This document shows, piece by piece, positions 48,013 to 56,795 of a stretch of 64,000 bases of DNA. The stretch is from Cedecea colo. Lineage in GTDB: Bacteria; Pseudomonadota; Gammaproteobacteria; Enterobacterales; Enterobacteriaceae. The number at the start of each line of letters is the position of its first letter. Within the stretch, counting starts at the first letter, position 1. The notes beneath the pieces are model-generated. The model saw only the letters and a list, made by a program, of their open reading frames with translations, was not told the DNA's origin and searched no databases. The position numbers and the translations under genes are program-made. The DNA is taken from positions 186,001-250,000 of the forward strand of contig NZ_SOYS01000001.1 of assembly GCF_011808225.1 (NCBI RefSeq), in the 5' to 3' direction.

Positions 48013-50433
48013 TCATTCCCTGACCGCCTGCTTGTTTGCAGGTTGTTCAAGGATCATGGTTTGTGTCTGGCTGAGGCTGATACCTGCGGTACGAAGCATT
48101 TTGAGAATTTCATACAGCAGGTCGCTGCGCGTTGAGCTGACCATGCGCGGACTGTTCACATAGCCGGTTACGCTCAGCACAATCCCGGTTGGTCCCAGTT
48201 CTTTAAAGCTCACCGATGGCGGTGGGTTTTCCAGAATGGATTCATGCAGGGTATAGGCCTCGAGCAGTAAATTGCGCACCTGCTCCGGATCGATATCCAG
48301 CGGGAAGGTCAGCGCGATAGTCGCTACACCTTGCGCATTGCCCATTGTGGCGTTTCGTACGTTCTGCGAAATAAGCTGCGAGTTCGGCACGATTACCGTG
48401 GATTTATCCCCAAGCTGAATTTCAGTGGCGCGCACGTTGATGCGCCGAATATCGCCTTCCACGCCGCTGATGCTAACCAGATCGCCTACTTTTACCGGTC
48501 GTTCAGTGAGCAGAATAAGGCCGGAGATAAAGTTTTTTACAATCTCCTGTAAACCAAAACCAATCCCTACCGACAGGGCGCTGACAATCCATGCCAGCTT
48601 GTTCCATTCAATGCCCAGCATCGAGAGCGTCAGCATGATGATAAGCACGTAGCCTACGTTGGTGAACAGCGTTACCAGCGAGGCGCGCAGGCCCCTGTCC
48701 ATCATGGTTTTCGGCAGGAAATCGTTATCCAGCCAACGACGCGTGGAGCGCAGTACATACCAGCCAATCCCCAGGCACAGCACGGCGTTCACCGCATGCG
48801 CCGGGATAATGTTCAACCCTTCGAGGCCCTTACCGCCCCAGATATCCACAATTTTGCTCAGCAACTCCAGCGGCGTGGTGGTCCCGAACGTACCGTTAAG
48901 CAGCGCAACGGCGGCCATCAGCAGCAGGGACGTTTTGCCTACCGCGGATAACAAAGTGGAAGCGAGCGACAGATGCCGGTCATTAAGGCTCAGCGTGCTT
49001 TTAAGGATTTTGCCGCTGTGGGTCGTAGGGGAAAATACGCTTTCGCACAAATCCACCACGAAGTGAATAAGCAAATACAGGCAGCTAAGCACCAGGCCAA
49101 TCCACAGCAGTTCGAAGGTCACAAAGCGCGCCAGCGGGATGTAGCCTATCAGCAATGCCAGCAGGATCACGAAAGCCGTCAGGCTGATAATCAGGTGAAT
49201 AATGCCGGCAAGCGTGGAGCGGGCTTCGGTTTGCTCTCCCTCAGCGCGCATTTTTCGGCGCATACGGTTGACGCGAAATGGGGCCACGAGGCAGTTAAGG
49301 GCAATCAGCAGGGCCGACAAGCCGTTACCGAACAGGGTTGCGTCAATGCTTGCGCCGACCAGCGCGTTCAACTGTTCAATGGTGCCGAAGATAAAGATAA
49401 ACGTCGCCAACAGGATAGGGAACGTGGCCAGCGTTTTAGCCAGCGGATCGGCAATGCCCGGCAGACGCCAGGAAGGGTGGCGATTGGACAGTAACGCCAT
49501 CCCCAGACCGGCGATTATCGCTGAGAAATAGGTGAGCCCAACAAGCTGCTCCGCAAATTCACCCACCTGCTCAGCGGTATCCGGCAGGCGCGTAAAAATA
49601 TAGCAGATTAACTGCATGCTGATGCCCAGTGTCAGCATGGTACTCAGGGTGGTGAAACAGGCGAGGAAGCTGCGGCGAAAACGCCCCTGCGGCAGCCAGC
49701 GCGGCAGGATCCAGTTAATCGGCACATCCAGCGCTCTGCGACCGAACAAACCAATGCCCAGCGCCAGAAGCAGATAGAAACCGGTGCCGAAACGCCACTC
49801 TTCTTCCCATGCCTGAGCCCAGGCGTCGCTAATCTGAGCACCAAAGTTGCTAAAGCGGTTAGCGTCTTTGTCGCTCGGATCAAGAAGCGGCGTCCAGAAT
49901 TTCTCGCTCAAAATACTGCCGGTGTTAAGGGCTATCTGGGTTTTCAACGCGTCGCGGCGCAGCCCGGAGATTTGCGCCGACAGGTTTTGCGCGCCCAGGA
50001 AAACGGCTTTGGTTTGCTCGATTTGCGTGGTGAGAAGCGTTTTGCTGTTATTTAACTGTTTACGCTGGCCGATCACCTGCGGGGTTTCAGTCAGCGTGCC
50101 CGGCGCGGGTGCCGGGCCAAGGACATCCAGCTGGGCCTGAACCTGCGTCAACTGCGGTGCCAGCGCCACGGACAGCTTATCGGCATCGCTAACGAGCTTC
50201 TGTGCATCGTCATTGAGCTGGGTGAACTGTTTATCGGCTTTCGCCGCAGAGACCCGCTGCTTCAGCGAATCCAGACGTTTTTGCAGCGCCGGTAGCTCGG
50301 TGCTGACGTTAATTTTCACCGGCTGTTCAGCGCCGGTTTGCCCGGTACTTTCATCTGCCTGAGCCAGAAAGGGGGTGAGCATCAAACAGGACAACAATGC
50401 CAGTAATAACGGCACTCTTAACATTTTTTGCAT
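48013..50433 (-). CDS. Large MscS-family mechanosensitive channel (DUF3772 type)
   Basis: Inner-membrane channel of about 806 residues. A signal-peptide-like N-terminus (MQKMLRVPLLLALLSCLMLTPFLAQA) leads to a coiled-coil periplasmic domain (about 35-190) of the DUF3772 type, then roughly ten membrane segments and a C-terminal MscS domain. In the last, GIGFGLQEIVKNFISGLILL is the pore-lining helix region and VKVGDLVSISGVEGDI starts the beta domain. It resembles YbiO and YjeP in plan but is a distinct size class. ATG 50433 is chosen for the signal sequence; a TTG at 50478 is in frame. Role: relief of osmotic downshock. Confidence 0.8.
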   Translation of the reverse strand: MQKMLRVPLLLALLSCLMLTPFLAQADESTGQTGAEQPVKINVSTELPALQKRLDSLKQRVSAAKADKQFTQLNDDAQKLVSDADKLSVALAPQLTQVQAQLDVLGPAPAPGTLTETPQVIGQRKQLNNSKTLLTTQIEQTKAVFLGAQNLSAQISGLRRDALKTQIALNTGSILSEKFWTPLLDPSDKDANRFSNFGAQISDAWAQAWEEEWRFGTGFYLLLALGIGLFGRRALDVPINWILPRWLPQGRFRRSFLACFTTLSTMLTLGISMQLICYIFTRLPDTAEQVGEFAEQLVGLTYFSAIIAGLGMALLSNRHPSWRLPGIADPLAKTLATFPILLATFIFIFGTIEQLNALVGASIDATLFGNGLSALLIALNCLVAPFRVNRMRRKMRAEGEQTEARSTLAGIIHLIISLTAFVILLALLIGYIPLARFVTFELLWIGLVLSCLYLLIHFVVDLCESVFSPTTHSGKILKSTLSLNDRHLSLASTLLSAVGKTSLLLMAAVALLNGTFGTTTPLELLSKIVDIWGGKGLEGLNIIPAHAVNAVLCLGIGWYVLRSTRRWLDNDFLPKTMMDRGLRASLVTLFTNVGYVLIIMLTLSMLGIEWNKLAWIVSALSVGIGFGLQEIVKNFISGLILLTERPVKVGDLVSISGVEGDIRRINVRATEIQLGDKSTVIVPNSQLISQNVRNATMGNAQGVATIALTFPLDIDPEQVRNLLLEAYTLHESILENPPPSVSFKELGPTGIVLSVTGYVNSPRMVSSTRSDLLYEILKMLRTAGISLSQTQTMILEQPANKQAVRE

Positions 50434-50632
50434 AGCAGAATGTACCCGAAGATCCGAAAAATGACGATTTGAAAGCAACCGGCTAAGGATACGCGTAATT
50501 TGCAGGAAAAATAGTTCCGTTTGTCTGACTCAGGCGAGCGATTACCTTCTGTCTGGCCTCTTACCGAATGGGCTGCCTCGTACAATAAGCTCCGACAGCG
50601 GTAATCCTTTTTCAATGGACAAGCATAACGCT

Positions 50633-51775
50633 TCAGTCAAGTGTTTTACGGTAGGTCTTTAACCCTATCCCGATAACAATAATGGCGATGGCAATCAGCG
50701 GCAGAAGCGATGGCAGTAATTCCATCGCCGAATATCCCTTCAACATGACTCCCTTTACCAGCCGGATAAAATAGGTCAGCGGTAAACAGGAGCCAATCGC
50801 CTGCGCCCAGCCGGGCATGCTGATAAAAGGGCTGATAAACCCGGAAAGCATAATGGAGGGAATAAAATAAAATGAAGACATCTGCAGCGCCTGCAGCTGG
50901 CTTTGCGCCACGCTTGAAATGGCAATGCCTATTGAGAGGCAAAGAAAGACGTACACCACCAGAATCATAAAGAGCAGGAAGAAGTTGCCAAGCAGCGGAA
51001 TGTTAAACAGAAAGACGGCGGATATCAGGATCAGTAAAGACTGAAACATACCGATAAGTACAAAAGGCGTAATTTTGCCAACGATGACTTCCAGACTGGT
51101 TAACGGCGAAATCAGTAAGTTTTCTATCGCCCCATTTTCCCGTTCCCGGGTGATGGATAACGCGGTCATCAAAATAAGCGTGGTGCTGAGGATGGAACCA
51201 ATAATGCCAGGAATAGTGTTGTATTGAGTAATGCCTTCTGGATTAAACATACGATGAATAACCAGCTCAAAATTATCGCTTGCCTCCTCGCTCCGCAATG
51301 CCTGCGGGAGATCGTGCAAAAACATCGTCTTAGCTGCCTGCACAATAGCGCTCAGGGCATTGCCGATTGTCATAGGATCGATAGCATCCCCCTGAATTAA
51401 AATCTGCGGCTTTTCCCCACGCAAAAGTTTTTCCGTAAAACCCTGCGGAATAGTAACAATAAAGATGACATCCCCTCTGACAAAAGCGTTATTAGCTTCC
51501 TCTTCAGACGCCATCTGCCGCATAGAAAAATAGCTGGTATTTTGCGCAGCGGTGACAAAAACCTGGCTCATGCGCTCGGTGTCATAGTTCAGCAATGCCG
51601 TGGGAACATGCCTTGGGTCCATATTTACCGCATAACCCAGGATAATAAGCTGAACTATCGGCGTCAGCACCACCATGCAAATGCTGATTTTATCCCGGCG
51701 AAGCTCATGCATCTCTTTAATTACAACGCCAATCCAGCGAGTAAAAGAAAAATTAATTGTTAATTTTTTCATCAT
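50633..51775 (-). CDS. ABC-2 type exporter permease
   Basis: A 380-residue ABC-2 permease with one N-terminal helix, a large extracytoplasmic domain (about 50-180) and five C-terminal helices, the YhhJ/YbhR plan. TRERENGAIENLLISPLTSLEVIVGKITPF is the coupling-helix signature and IMLSGFISPFISMPGWAQAIG is typical of the last helices. Its first codons overlap the end of the ATPase gene by about 20 bases. ATGs at 51775 and 51772 are both possible starts. Last gene of the acyltransferase-exporter operon. Confidence 0.88.
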   Translation of the reverse strand: MMKKLTINFSFTRWIGVVIKEMHELRRDKISICMVVLTPIVQLIILGYAVNMDPRHVPTALLNYDTERMSQVFVTAAQNTSYFSMRQMASEEEANNAFVRGDVIFIVTIPQGFTEKLLRGEKPQILIQGDAIDPMTIGNALSAIVQAAKTMFLHDLPQALRSEEASDNFELVIHRMFNPEGITQYNTIPGIIGSILSTTLILMTALSITRERENGAIENLLISPLTSLEVIVGKITPFVLIGMFQSLLILISAVFLFNIPLLGNFFLLFMILVVYVFLCLSIGIAISSVAQSQLQALQMSSFYFIPSIMLSGFISPFISMPGWAQAIGSCLPLTYFIRLVKGVMLKGYSAMELLPSLLPLIAIAIIVIGIGLKTYRKTLD

Positions 51776-52676
51776 GATTTTTCATCAGCCAGGTAAACGC
51801 ATCTTCAAGATTGGTATCCACCTTAGCAATAGCGTAACTTCCACCCGTTACCGCTGTAATAAGCGCAGTTAACTGCGCTTCATCCCGCGAGGTAACAAAG
51901 AGATTATTGCCAAAAATAACCGTCTGCTCGACTACCGGAAACGGCTGTAACCGATTTTCTAAGGCCGGCAGGCCAGCGCCAGTGATTCTCATGGTGGTCA
52001 GATTAAGCGCCTGAATAATGGATGGAATAGTCCCATTAGCCAATAAATGACCGTATGAGAGGTAAGCCACTTTATGACAGCGTTCCGCTTCATCCATATA
52101 GTGCGTACTGACCAGAATGGACACGCCTTCCTCAGATAGCTGATGCAGCGTATGCCAGAATTCCCGACGGGCTTTGGGATCCACGCCTGCCGTCGGCTCA
52201 TCAAGGAAAAGCAAAGAGGGCTGGTGCAGCATGCAGGCAGCGAGGGCCATTCTCTGCTTCCAGCCGCCGGAGAGCGCTCCAGCCAGCTGATGCTGCCGGG
52301 ACTCCAGCCCCAGTTCGGCAAGCGTTCGCGCAACTCGTTCCCGGCGCTGTTGCAGATTATGCAGTCGGGCAATAAACAGTAAATTTTCACGGATGGTCAG
52401 ATTTTCCCACATTGAGAAATGCTGGGTCATATAGCCGATACGTCTTTTTATGGCCTCACGCTGGGTGAAGATATCCATCCCCAGACAATGGCCGCTGCCC
52501 GAGTCTGGTGTAATCAGGCCGCACATCATTCGAATAGAGGTGGTTTTTCCGCTGCCGTTTGGCCCAAGAAAACCATAAATCTCTCCGCGTGCCACCTGAA
52601 GAGAAAAATCTTTCACCGCATGATGATGGCCGAAATGTTTATTGAGATGATGAACGTCAATACAAAGATCATTCAT
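51753..52676 (-). CDS. ABC exporter ATPase
   Basis: A 307-residue ATPase (DrrA/CcmA type) with Walker A GPNGSGKTTS (about residue 36), signature LSGGWKQRMALA, Walker B LLFLDEPTAGVDPKARREFW, and a switch histidine in LVSTHYMDEAERC. The C-terminal about 80 residues form the usual accessory domain. ATG 52676 overlaps the HlyD-gene stop by eight bases (ATGAATGA). It works with the ABC-2 permease downstream. Confidence 0.9.
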   Translation of the reverse strand: MNDLCIDVHHLNKHFGHHHAVKDFSLQVARGEIYGFLGPNGSGKTTSIRMMCGLITPDSGSGHCLGMDIFTQREAIKRRIGYMTQHFSMWENLTIRENLLFIARLHNLQQRRERVARTLAELGLESRQHQLAGALSGGWKQRMALAACMLHQPSLLFLDEPTAGVDPKARREFWHTLHQLSEEGVSILVSTHYMDEAERCHKVAYLSYGHLLANGTIPSIIQALNLTTMRITGAGLPALENRLQPFPVVEQTVIFGNNLFVTSRDEAQLTALITAVTGGSYAIAKVDTNLEDAFTWLMKNHDEKINN

Positions 52677-53634
52677 CGGTAAGGATTTCCACATTAAAGG
52701 GTTGCCCGATTTTTATCAGGCCAGCCTGTGCGCTTGCGGGAACGGCTTCAACCATGAAGAGCAATTTCTCACGCCGCCTGGTGCTGTAAATAACGGGAGG
52801 GGAGTATTCCGCTTCAGGGCTAATGTAATTAATAGCGGCCAAAATATTTTCGTTGCAGTTATCACATGACAACTGCGCTTTCATACCTGGGTACAGGTTC
52901 CCCAGCTGGCTTTCAGGAACAAAAAAACGAATTTTAATATTATCGTCTGGCAGCAAACTGATTATTGGTTTCCCGCCCACAGGGCGTTCGCCCTGGCGAT
53001 ACAGAACGTCATAAACGTACGCGTCCTGAGGTGCGATTAACGTACTTTGCTGGAGATCCCATTCGGCTTGATCCCACTGTAATTTTGCGGCTGCAACGCG
53101 TGATGCCTGATGCTTTATCTCCGCCTGCCGGGCAGGCAGCTGCTTCGCCTTCAGCTGATTGGCCAGCTCTTTTACCTGCGCGTTCTTTTGAGCATGATCG
53201 TCTTTGATATTTTCCCATTCGGCCGCAGAAACCATACGCGCCGCATAAAGTTTTCGATAGCGTTCAAGCTGACGTTGGGCCCGATCTGCCGCAGAGTGGG
53301 CGCGTTCAAGCTGCGAGCGGATAACGTCCAGCTCCTGAGGCCTATCGCCAGAATTCAGATTCACCAGCAGGGCTTTTTCAGCCTGATAATTTTTTTCTGC
53401 GCGCTGGCGTGCATTTGCTGCCGTGAACTTTTCCATTTCAACTAAAGCCTGGCCTGCAACGACTCTCTCCCCTTTTTTGACCAGCAGGCGATCGATTTTT
53501 TCCGTACTGGAAGCAGAAAGATAGATGAAATCCCCGTGGGAATAGCCAGAATAAAGACGCGTATCTTTAGAATCGCAACCTCCTGTACCCAGGACAAATA
53601 TGAGAATAAGCATCTGCTTATTAATGGGCTTCAT
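52669..53634 (-). CDS. HlyD-family membrane-fusion lipoprotein
   Basis: A 321-residue periplasmic adaptor (YhiI/YbhG-like). The N-terminus MKPINKQMLILIFVLGTGGC has a lipobox-like GTGGC, so it may be a lipoprotein rather than a transmembrane adaptor. A lipoyl half-domain (VVAGQALVEME) flanks a long alpha-helical hairpin rich in Gln, Ala and Arg (about 80-185) and the second half (APQDAYVYDVLYRQGERPVGGKPIISL). ATG 53634 is preferred; the frame is open to 53691. It connects the ABC exporter to an outer-membrane channel not encoded here. Confidence 0.88.
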   Translation of the reverse strand: MKPINKQMLILIFVLGTGGCDSKDTRLYSGYSHGDFIYLSASSTEKIDRLLVKKGERVVAGQALVEMEKFTAANARQRAEKNYQAEKALLVNLNSGDRPQELDVIRSQLERAHSAADRAQRQLERYRKLYAARMVSAAEWENIKDDHAQKNAQVKELANQLKAKQLPARQAEIKHQASRVAAAKLQWDQAEWDLQQSTLIAPQDAYVYDVLYRQGERPVGGKPIISLLPDDNIKIRFFVPESQLGNLYPGMKAQLSCDNCNENILAAINYISPEAEYSPPVIYSTRRREKLLFMVEAVPASAQAGLIKIGQPFNVEILTDE

Positions 53635-53737
53635 TAAAATATATATCCGTATGAAAAATAGGCGAACGAAGCATCGGCAGTTCTTTTGCACGAAGTAAAA
53701 GATGCGTCACCAGAAGCATATTGCAAACATAATCATG

Positions 53738-55477
53738 CTAACGACATTCGCTATCTTTGAGTTCGTAATAATGTTTAAAATACATCTCTTTCAGGCTGTT
53801 AATTTCACAAAGATTTAACCCAACAATAGAATTGAAACTGTCGTCTTTAGCGAATGATAAAATCTTTGAACCGCCTGGCCGATACCATTTTGCCGCTTGC
53901 TTATAAGGCCAGGGAAGCGTGCAACCCTGTGCTTTAAGGCCTTCTTTGAGTCTTTCCCAGTCAAGGAAGAAGTTATCACCTGAAAAAACATGGCATAACG
54001 CGGTATTCTCCATCGAATACGGGTTGACCGGCATACATATCTGCTCGTCAGTAGAAAAATACAGCTGATAGAAGTTTACAATAAGCCGTTGAGCAGCGTC
54101 AGTACAGGAATTCGGAATGGTCAACACGCCCAAAAAATAAGTATATTCCGGGCGTAGCTTAGTAAAACAGAAAATCCCCCGCCATAAGCAGTCGAGTGCA
54201 TTAGTTTTCTGATGATGTGATTGAACAAAACCGCGACCGATTTCAAGGCTTTTTTCGAGGTAGGGCAAGGCGTTGTCATGATAGGTAAAAAGTCTATTGC
54301 TATAAAGCCCTTTTATTCCTGCGCCATTTATTGTTTCACTACTTCTTTCTCCACTGGTTATTGATTCTCCCGCAGGCATAACACGGTAAGCCCCGACAAT
54401 TTCACCGTCCTGAGGTTGCCATAAAATAATATGATAATAATAAAGATCGTAACCATCATTATCACGTTTTTTCCCGCTACCGGCACCATACTCACGGAAG
54501 CAAAGTTCTCTTAAGCGGCCCAGTTCGTTAATAATAGGGGAAAGGGCTTCTCCCTGATAACGATAAACCAAAATAACTTTACCATCCCTGAAGGTTTTTA
54601 ATACCTCACACAGCTTTACGGCATTGATTAACTCACGCTTATTTTCCGGCCTTGCTACGGCAGGAAGCGTAGGCAAGATGCCAGGCTCATTTTTCCCGGT
54701 CAGCAGAAGATGGCGCTGACACCGCTCGGCAAACTGGGGGTAAAGTTCTTTGCTGGAACTAGCTGAGGGCAATTTAATCTGCTCTCCTATTTTAACCCCC
54801 AGCGTCTTTCCTTGATGTCGCTTGCCTTCCCGGATGATCATCAGGTTAGATAGCTTACGCCACAGCGCTGCGGTTAAATAATATCGTGCGCTGTTGCGGC
54901 CTTTAATGTGAACGGGTATCAATGCAGCATTATTTCTTAGGGCAAGCTGTACAAACCCCACGTTCCATGGCTGTTCCTGCAAACCGGTCAGGGAAATAGT
55001 TGCCAGTTTACCGGCGGGGCAAATAATTAATACGCCGCCGTTTTTAAGGTGCGTATTCATTTCTGCAAACTGCCTGTGGCTCATTTTCCCGGCCATATTT
55101 TTTATGCCAATAGTAATGTCTTTTACGGCGGGGAATATCATCGGTAACACATGATTTGCTACGATTTTAATGTCTTTTCTTACCTTCGAGACAGTATTTA
55201 CCAACGCTGCCCCATCCATTATCGTGGGATGATTAGAGATTACAATCGCCGGACCCTTTTGGGGAATATTATCATAATCATCGCGCTGAACTTCAAACTT
55301 AAGCCGGAGTGTTTCCACTAAATGCTGCACCCAATCCAAACCACTTTTTTCAACCTCTTCTTGTAATATGGCTAAAAATTTAGGCTTTCCGAACGCCAGT
55401 TTCACCAGCCAGAGCTGGAGAGGGGAAAAAGATTTATCAGGAAAGAATTCCGTGACGATACGGTTTAAAGTATCCAT
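53738..55477 (-). CDS. OlsF-like bifunctional acyltransferase (PlsC plus OlsB/GNAT domains)
   Basis: A 579-residue two-domain enzyme. Residues about 55-240 are a PlsC/LPLAT O-acyltransferase: the HX4D motif is His83-Pro-Thr-Ile-Met-Asp88 (SNHPTIMDGAA), followed by LIICPAGKLA and LIPVHIKGR. Residues about 300-570 look like an OlsB-type acyl-ACP N-acyltransferase (LGRLRELCFREYGAG, DGYDLYYYHIILW, VGAYRVMP, LEIGRGFV, CLWRGIFCF, YTYFLGVLTI). That domain order matches OlsF, shown in Serratia proteamaculans to make ornithine lipids alone. ATG 55477 is chosen over a TTG at 55486. It heads a minus-strand operon with an HlyD/ABC exporter. The gene is visibly AT-richer than the backbone. Confidence 0.72.
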   Translation of the reverse strand: MDTLNRIVTEFFPDKSFSPLQLWLVKLAFGKPKFLAILQEEVEKSGLDWVQHLVETLRLKFEVQRDDYDNIPQKGPAIVISNHPTIMDGAALVNTVSKVRKDIKIVANHVLPMIFPAVKDITIGIKNMAGKMSHRQFAEMNTHLKNGGVLIICPAGKLATISLTGLQEQPWNVGFVQLALRNNAALIPVHIKGRNSARYYLTAALWRKLSNLMIIREGKRHQGKTLGVKIGEQIKLPSASSSKELYPQFAERCQRHLLLTGKNEPGILPTLPAVARPENKRELINAVKLCEVLKTFRDGKVILVYRYQGEALSPIINELGRLRELCFREYGAGSGKKRDNDGYDLYYYHIILWQPQDGEIVGAYRVMPAGESITSGERSSETINGAGIKGLYSNRLFTYHDNALPYLEKSLEIGRGFVQSHHQKTNALDCLWRGIFCFTKLRPEYTYFLGVLTIPNSCTDAAQRLIVNFYQLYFSTDEQICMPVNPYSMENTALCHVFSGDNFFLDWERLKEGLKAQGCTLPWPYKQAAKWYRPGGSKILSFAKDDSFNSIVGLNLCEINSLKEMYFKHYYELKDSECR

Positions 55478-56288
55478 ACTTTGCAAAATGCCTTTTACAT
55501 GAACAGGTAAACTTGCCCCAATTTACGTTTTTCAATTAATCGGTGTCAATCAGGTTAATGCAGTTTAGGATTTTTTCATAAACGAACAAAGCTCGTTATA
55601 GTTTTATTTGTTTGCAGAGTAAAAGGTTAAGAAAAATAAATATAGATTTTGGTTTTCTTTGAGATCTCTTTAATAGTTTAATAAGATCTGATTAAAGGCT
55701 TCGATTAAAATCTTAAGGAAAAAACTGATTTATTGGCTGGGTGCAACGTTCATTACTTCTACGCTGGTGACCTAAGGCGTTCAAAAAAATGACGACAAGA
55801 AGCAATCGGGGTACAAATGGAGACGGCAGCAGGCCAAAAGTCCGTTTACAAGGCTGCTCGCTGGCATTACCGCTGAACAGCGGTTAACAGAATGTTAATC
55901 GTAATTGGTTAATTTTAAATGACTCGGGGTGCCCTTCCACGTGAAGGCTGAGAAACACCCGTATCACCTGATCTGGATAATGCCAGCGTAGTCATGGCAA
56001 TTATCCAAGAGACAAATCAAAGGCTTGCACGAGTTTTCCTCTTCATTTTTATATTGTCACTCACAGAAATAAAATGACAAACATCTGTCAATCACATCGT
56101 CACCAGTAACGGCATCTGCTACGTCAACTTTCGCCTAAGAAGGCGCCAGGCGATGGTATAGGCGCTATTCCTGCGAAGGCGAGGTTTTAGCATGGTAGCG
56201 ATGAAAAAGTTTGTGGGTCGGGCGCTTAAGCGGCCTGGAGGCTGGCAGAAGAGGATCTCGTTACTTTTAGCTTATATTGGGGCCAGGG
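55478..56288. other. AT-rich non-coding region containing an orphan THI-box
   Basis: No convincing gene lies in these 811 bases. 55478-55780 is very AT-rich and is the presumed promoter region of the acyltransferase operon. 55800-55915 is more mixed. A full TPP aptamer copy lies at 55916-55995. 56000-56288 shows only very short frames (for example 11 codons from 56073). Confidence 0.6.
55916..55995 (+). ncRNA. Duplicated TPP riboswitch (THI-box), orphan copy
   Basis: The aptamer core is intact: CTCGGGGTGCCC, GTGAAGGCTGAGA, ACCCGT, ACCTGATCTGGATAATGCCAGCG. Bases 55916-55991 match 59650-59725 at 74 of 76 positions. Its P1 stem, ATGACT (55919-55924) with AGTCAT (55990-55995), is even longer than in the thiM copy but lacks the GGGA. 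Just downstream GGCAATTATCC (55997-56007) can pair with the aptamer segment GGATAATGCC apart from one bulge, a possible switching helix. No plus-strand gene follows until thiM, 3.8 kb away; the genes between are on the minus strand. Confidence 0.85.
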
Positions 56289-56546
56289 TCACCCAGGCTT
56301 CGCTCGTGTTTGCGACTCTATTTCTTCAAGGATCTTTCGGTATTCCTCTTCGAATTTTGCTTTATTGAGCACCGTTTTCAGCGCCGCTTCCATAACCATT
56401 AATTCTATTTTGAGGGGATATTCCACATACATTCGGTAGCGAAATTCTTCCGCCCGGATCCCCACATTTTCATTCAGCGTGTTCACGCCGTTATGGATGC
56501 TTTTAAGAGAGGCCGCCACCTGCGCAAGAATTTTATTTTCGCTCAT
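56289..56546 (-). CDS. Small helical protein, last gene of the DarT1-NADAR operon
   Basis: An 85-residue protein of unknown family. It is predicted almost all helical, with an Asn/Val heptad-like N-terminal part (AASLKSIHNGVNTLNENVGI) and a charged C-terminal helix (KAKFEEEYRKILEEIESQ), suggesting oligomerisation or binding to a partner. No membrane segment. AGGA lies six bases before the ATG, and its start overlaps the preceding gene by 14 bases, so translation is coupled. It may be an accessory factor of the toxin-antitoxin pair. Confidence 0.6.
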   Translation of the reverse strand: MSENKILAQVAASLKSIHNGVNTLNENVGIRAEEFRYRMYVEYPLKIELMVMEAALKTVLNKAKFEEEYRKILEEIESQTRAKPG

Positions 56547-56781
56547 CAGTCATCCTTTTAAACGACGTTTCAGCCAGCAGTTTTGTCAGAGTCTGATGGA
56601 ATTGCTCACGCTGTTGCGTCGTCAGCGTATCTATCTGAGCTTTGATTGTATTGAGCCGCGCAAAATATTCTTGCTGGACTTCGTCCTGTATTGCTTTACG
56701 TCGTGCCAGAGGAATTGTCGAAAAATTATCATTTTCAACAAAATCAGGGCTGACAATACCGACTGTAGCACGTCTGGTCAT
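56533..56781 (-). CDS. Small helical protein, third gene of the DarT1-NADAR operon
   Basis: An 82-residue protein, unrecognised. The N-terminal about 25 residues are polar and likely flexible (TRRATVGIVSPDFVENDNFS); the rest is a predicted coiled coil (ARRKAIQDEVQQEYFARLNT and DTLTTQQREQFHQTLTKLLA). AGGGG lies ten bases before ATG 56781, within the gap after the NADAR stop; an in-frame GTG at 56787 is an alternative start. The 14-base overlap with the next gene and the 14-base gap after the NADAR gene tie all four genes into one transcript. Confidence 0.6.
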   Translation of the reverse strand: MTRRATVGIVSPDFVENDNFSTIPLARRKAIQDEVQQEYFARLNTIKAQIDTLTTQQREQFHQTLTKLLAETSFKRMTDERK

Positions 56782-56795
56782 ATTCACTATTCCCC

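Noticed and set aside
49202-49531. Open plus-strand frames opposite the MscS-type gene
   Set aside because: The minus-strand frame has clear MscS motifs and membrane helices; the plus frames show none.
56193-56369. Short plus-strand frame (starts MVAMKKFVGRALKR) downstream of the orphan THI-box
   Set aside because: It overlaps the 85-residue gene antisense, has no ribosome site, and no family resemblance. A riboswitch-controlled gene here would be attractive but cannot be supported.
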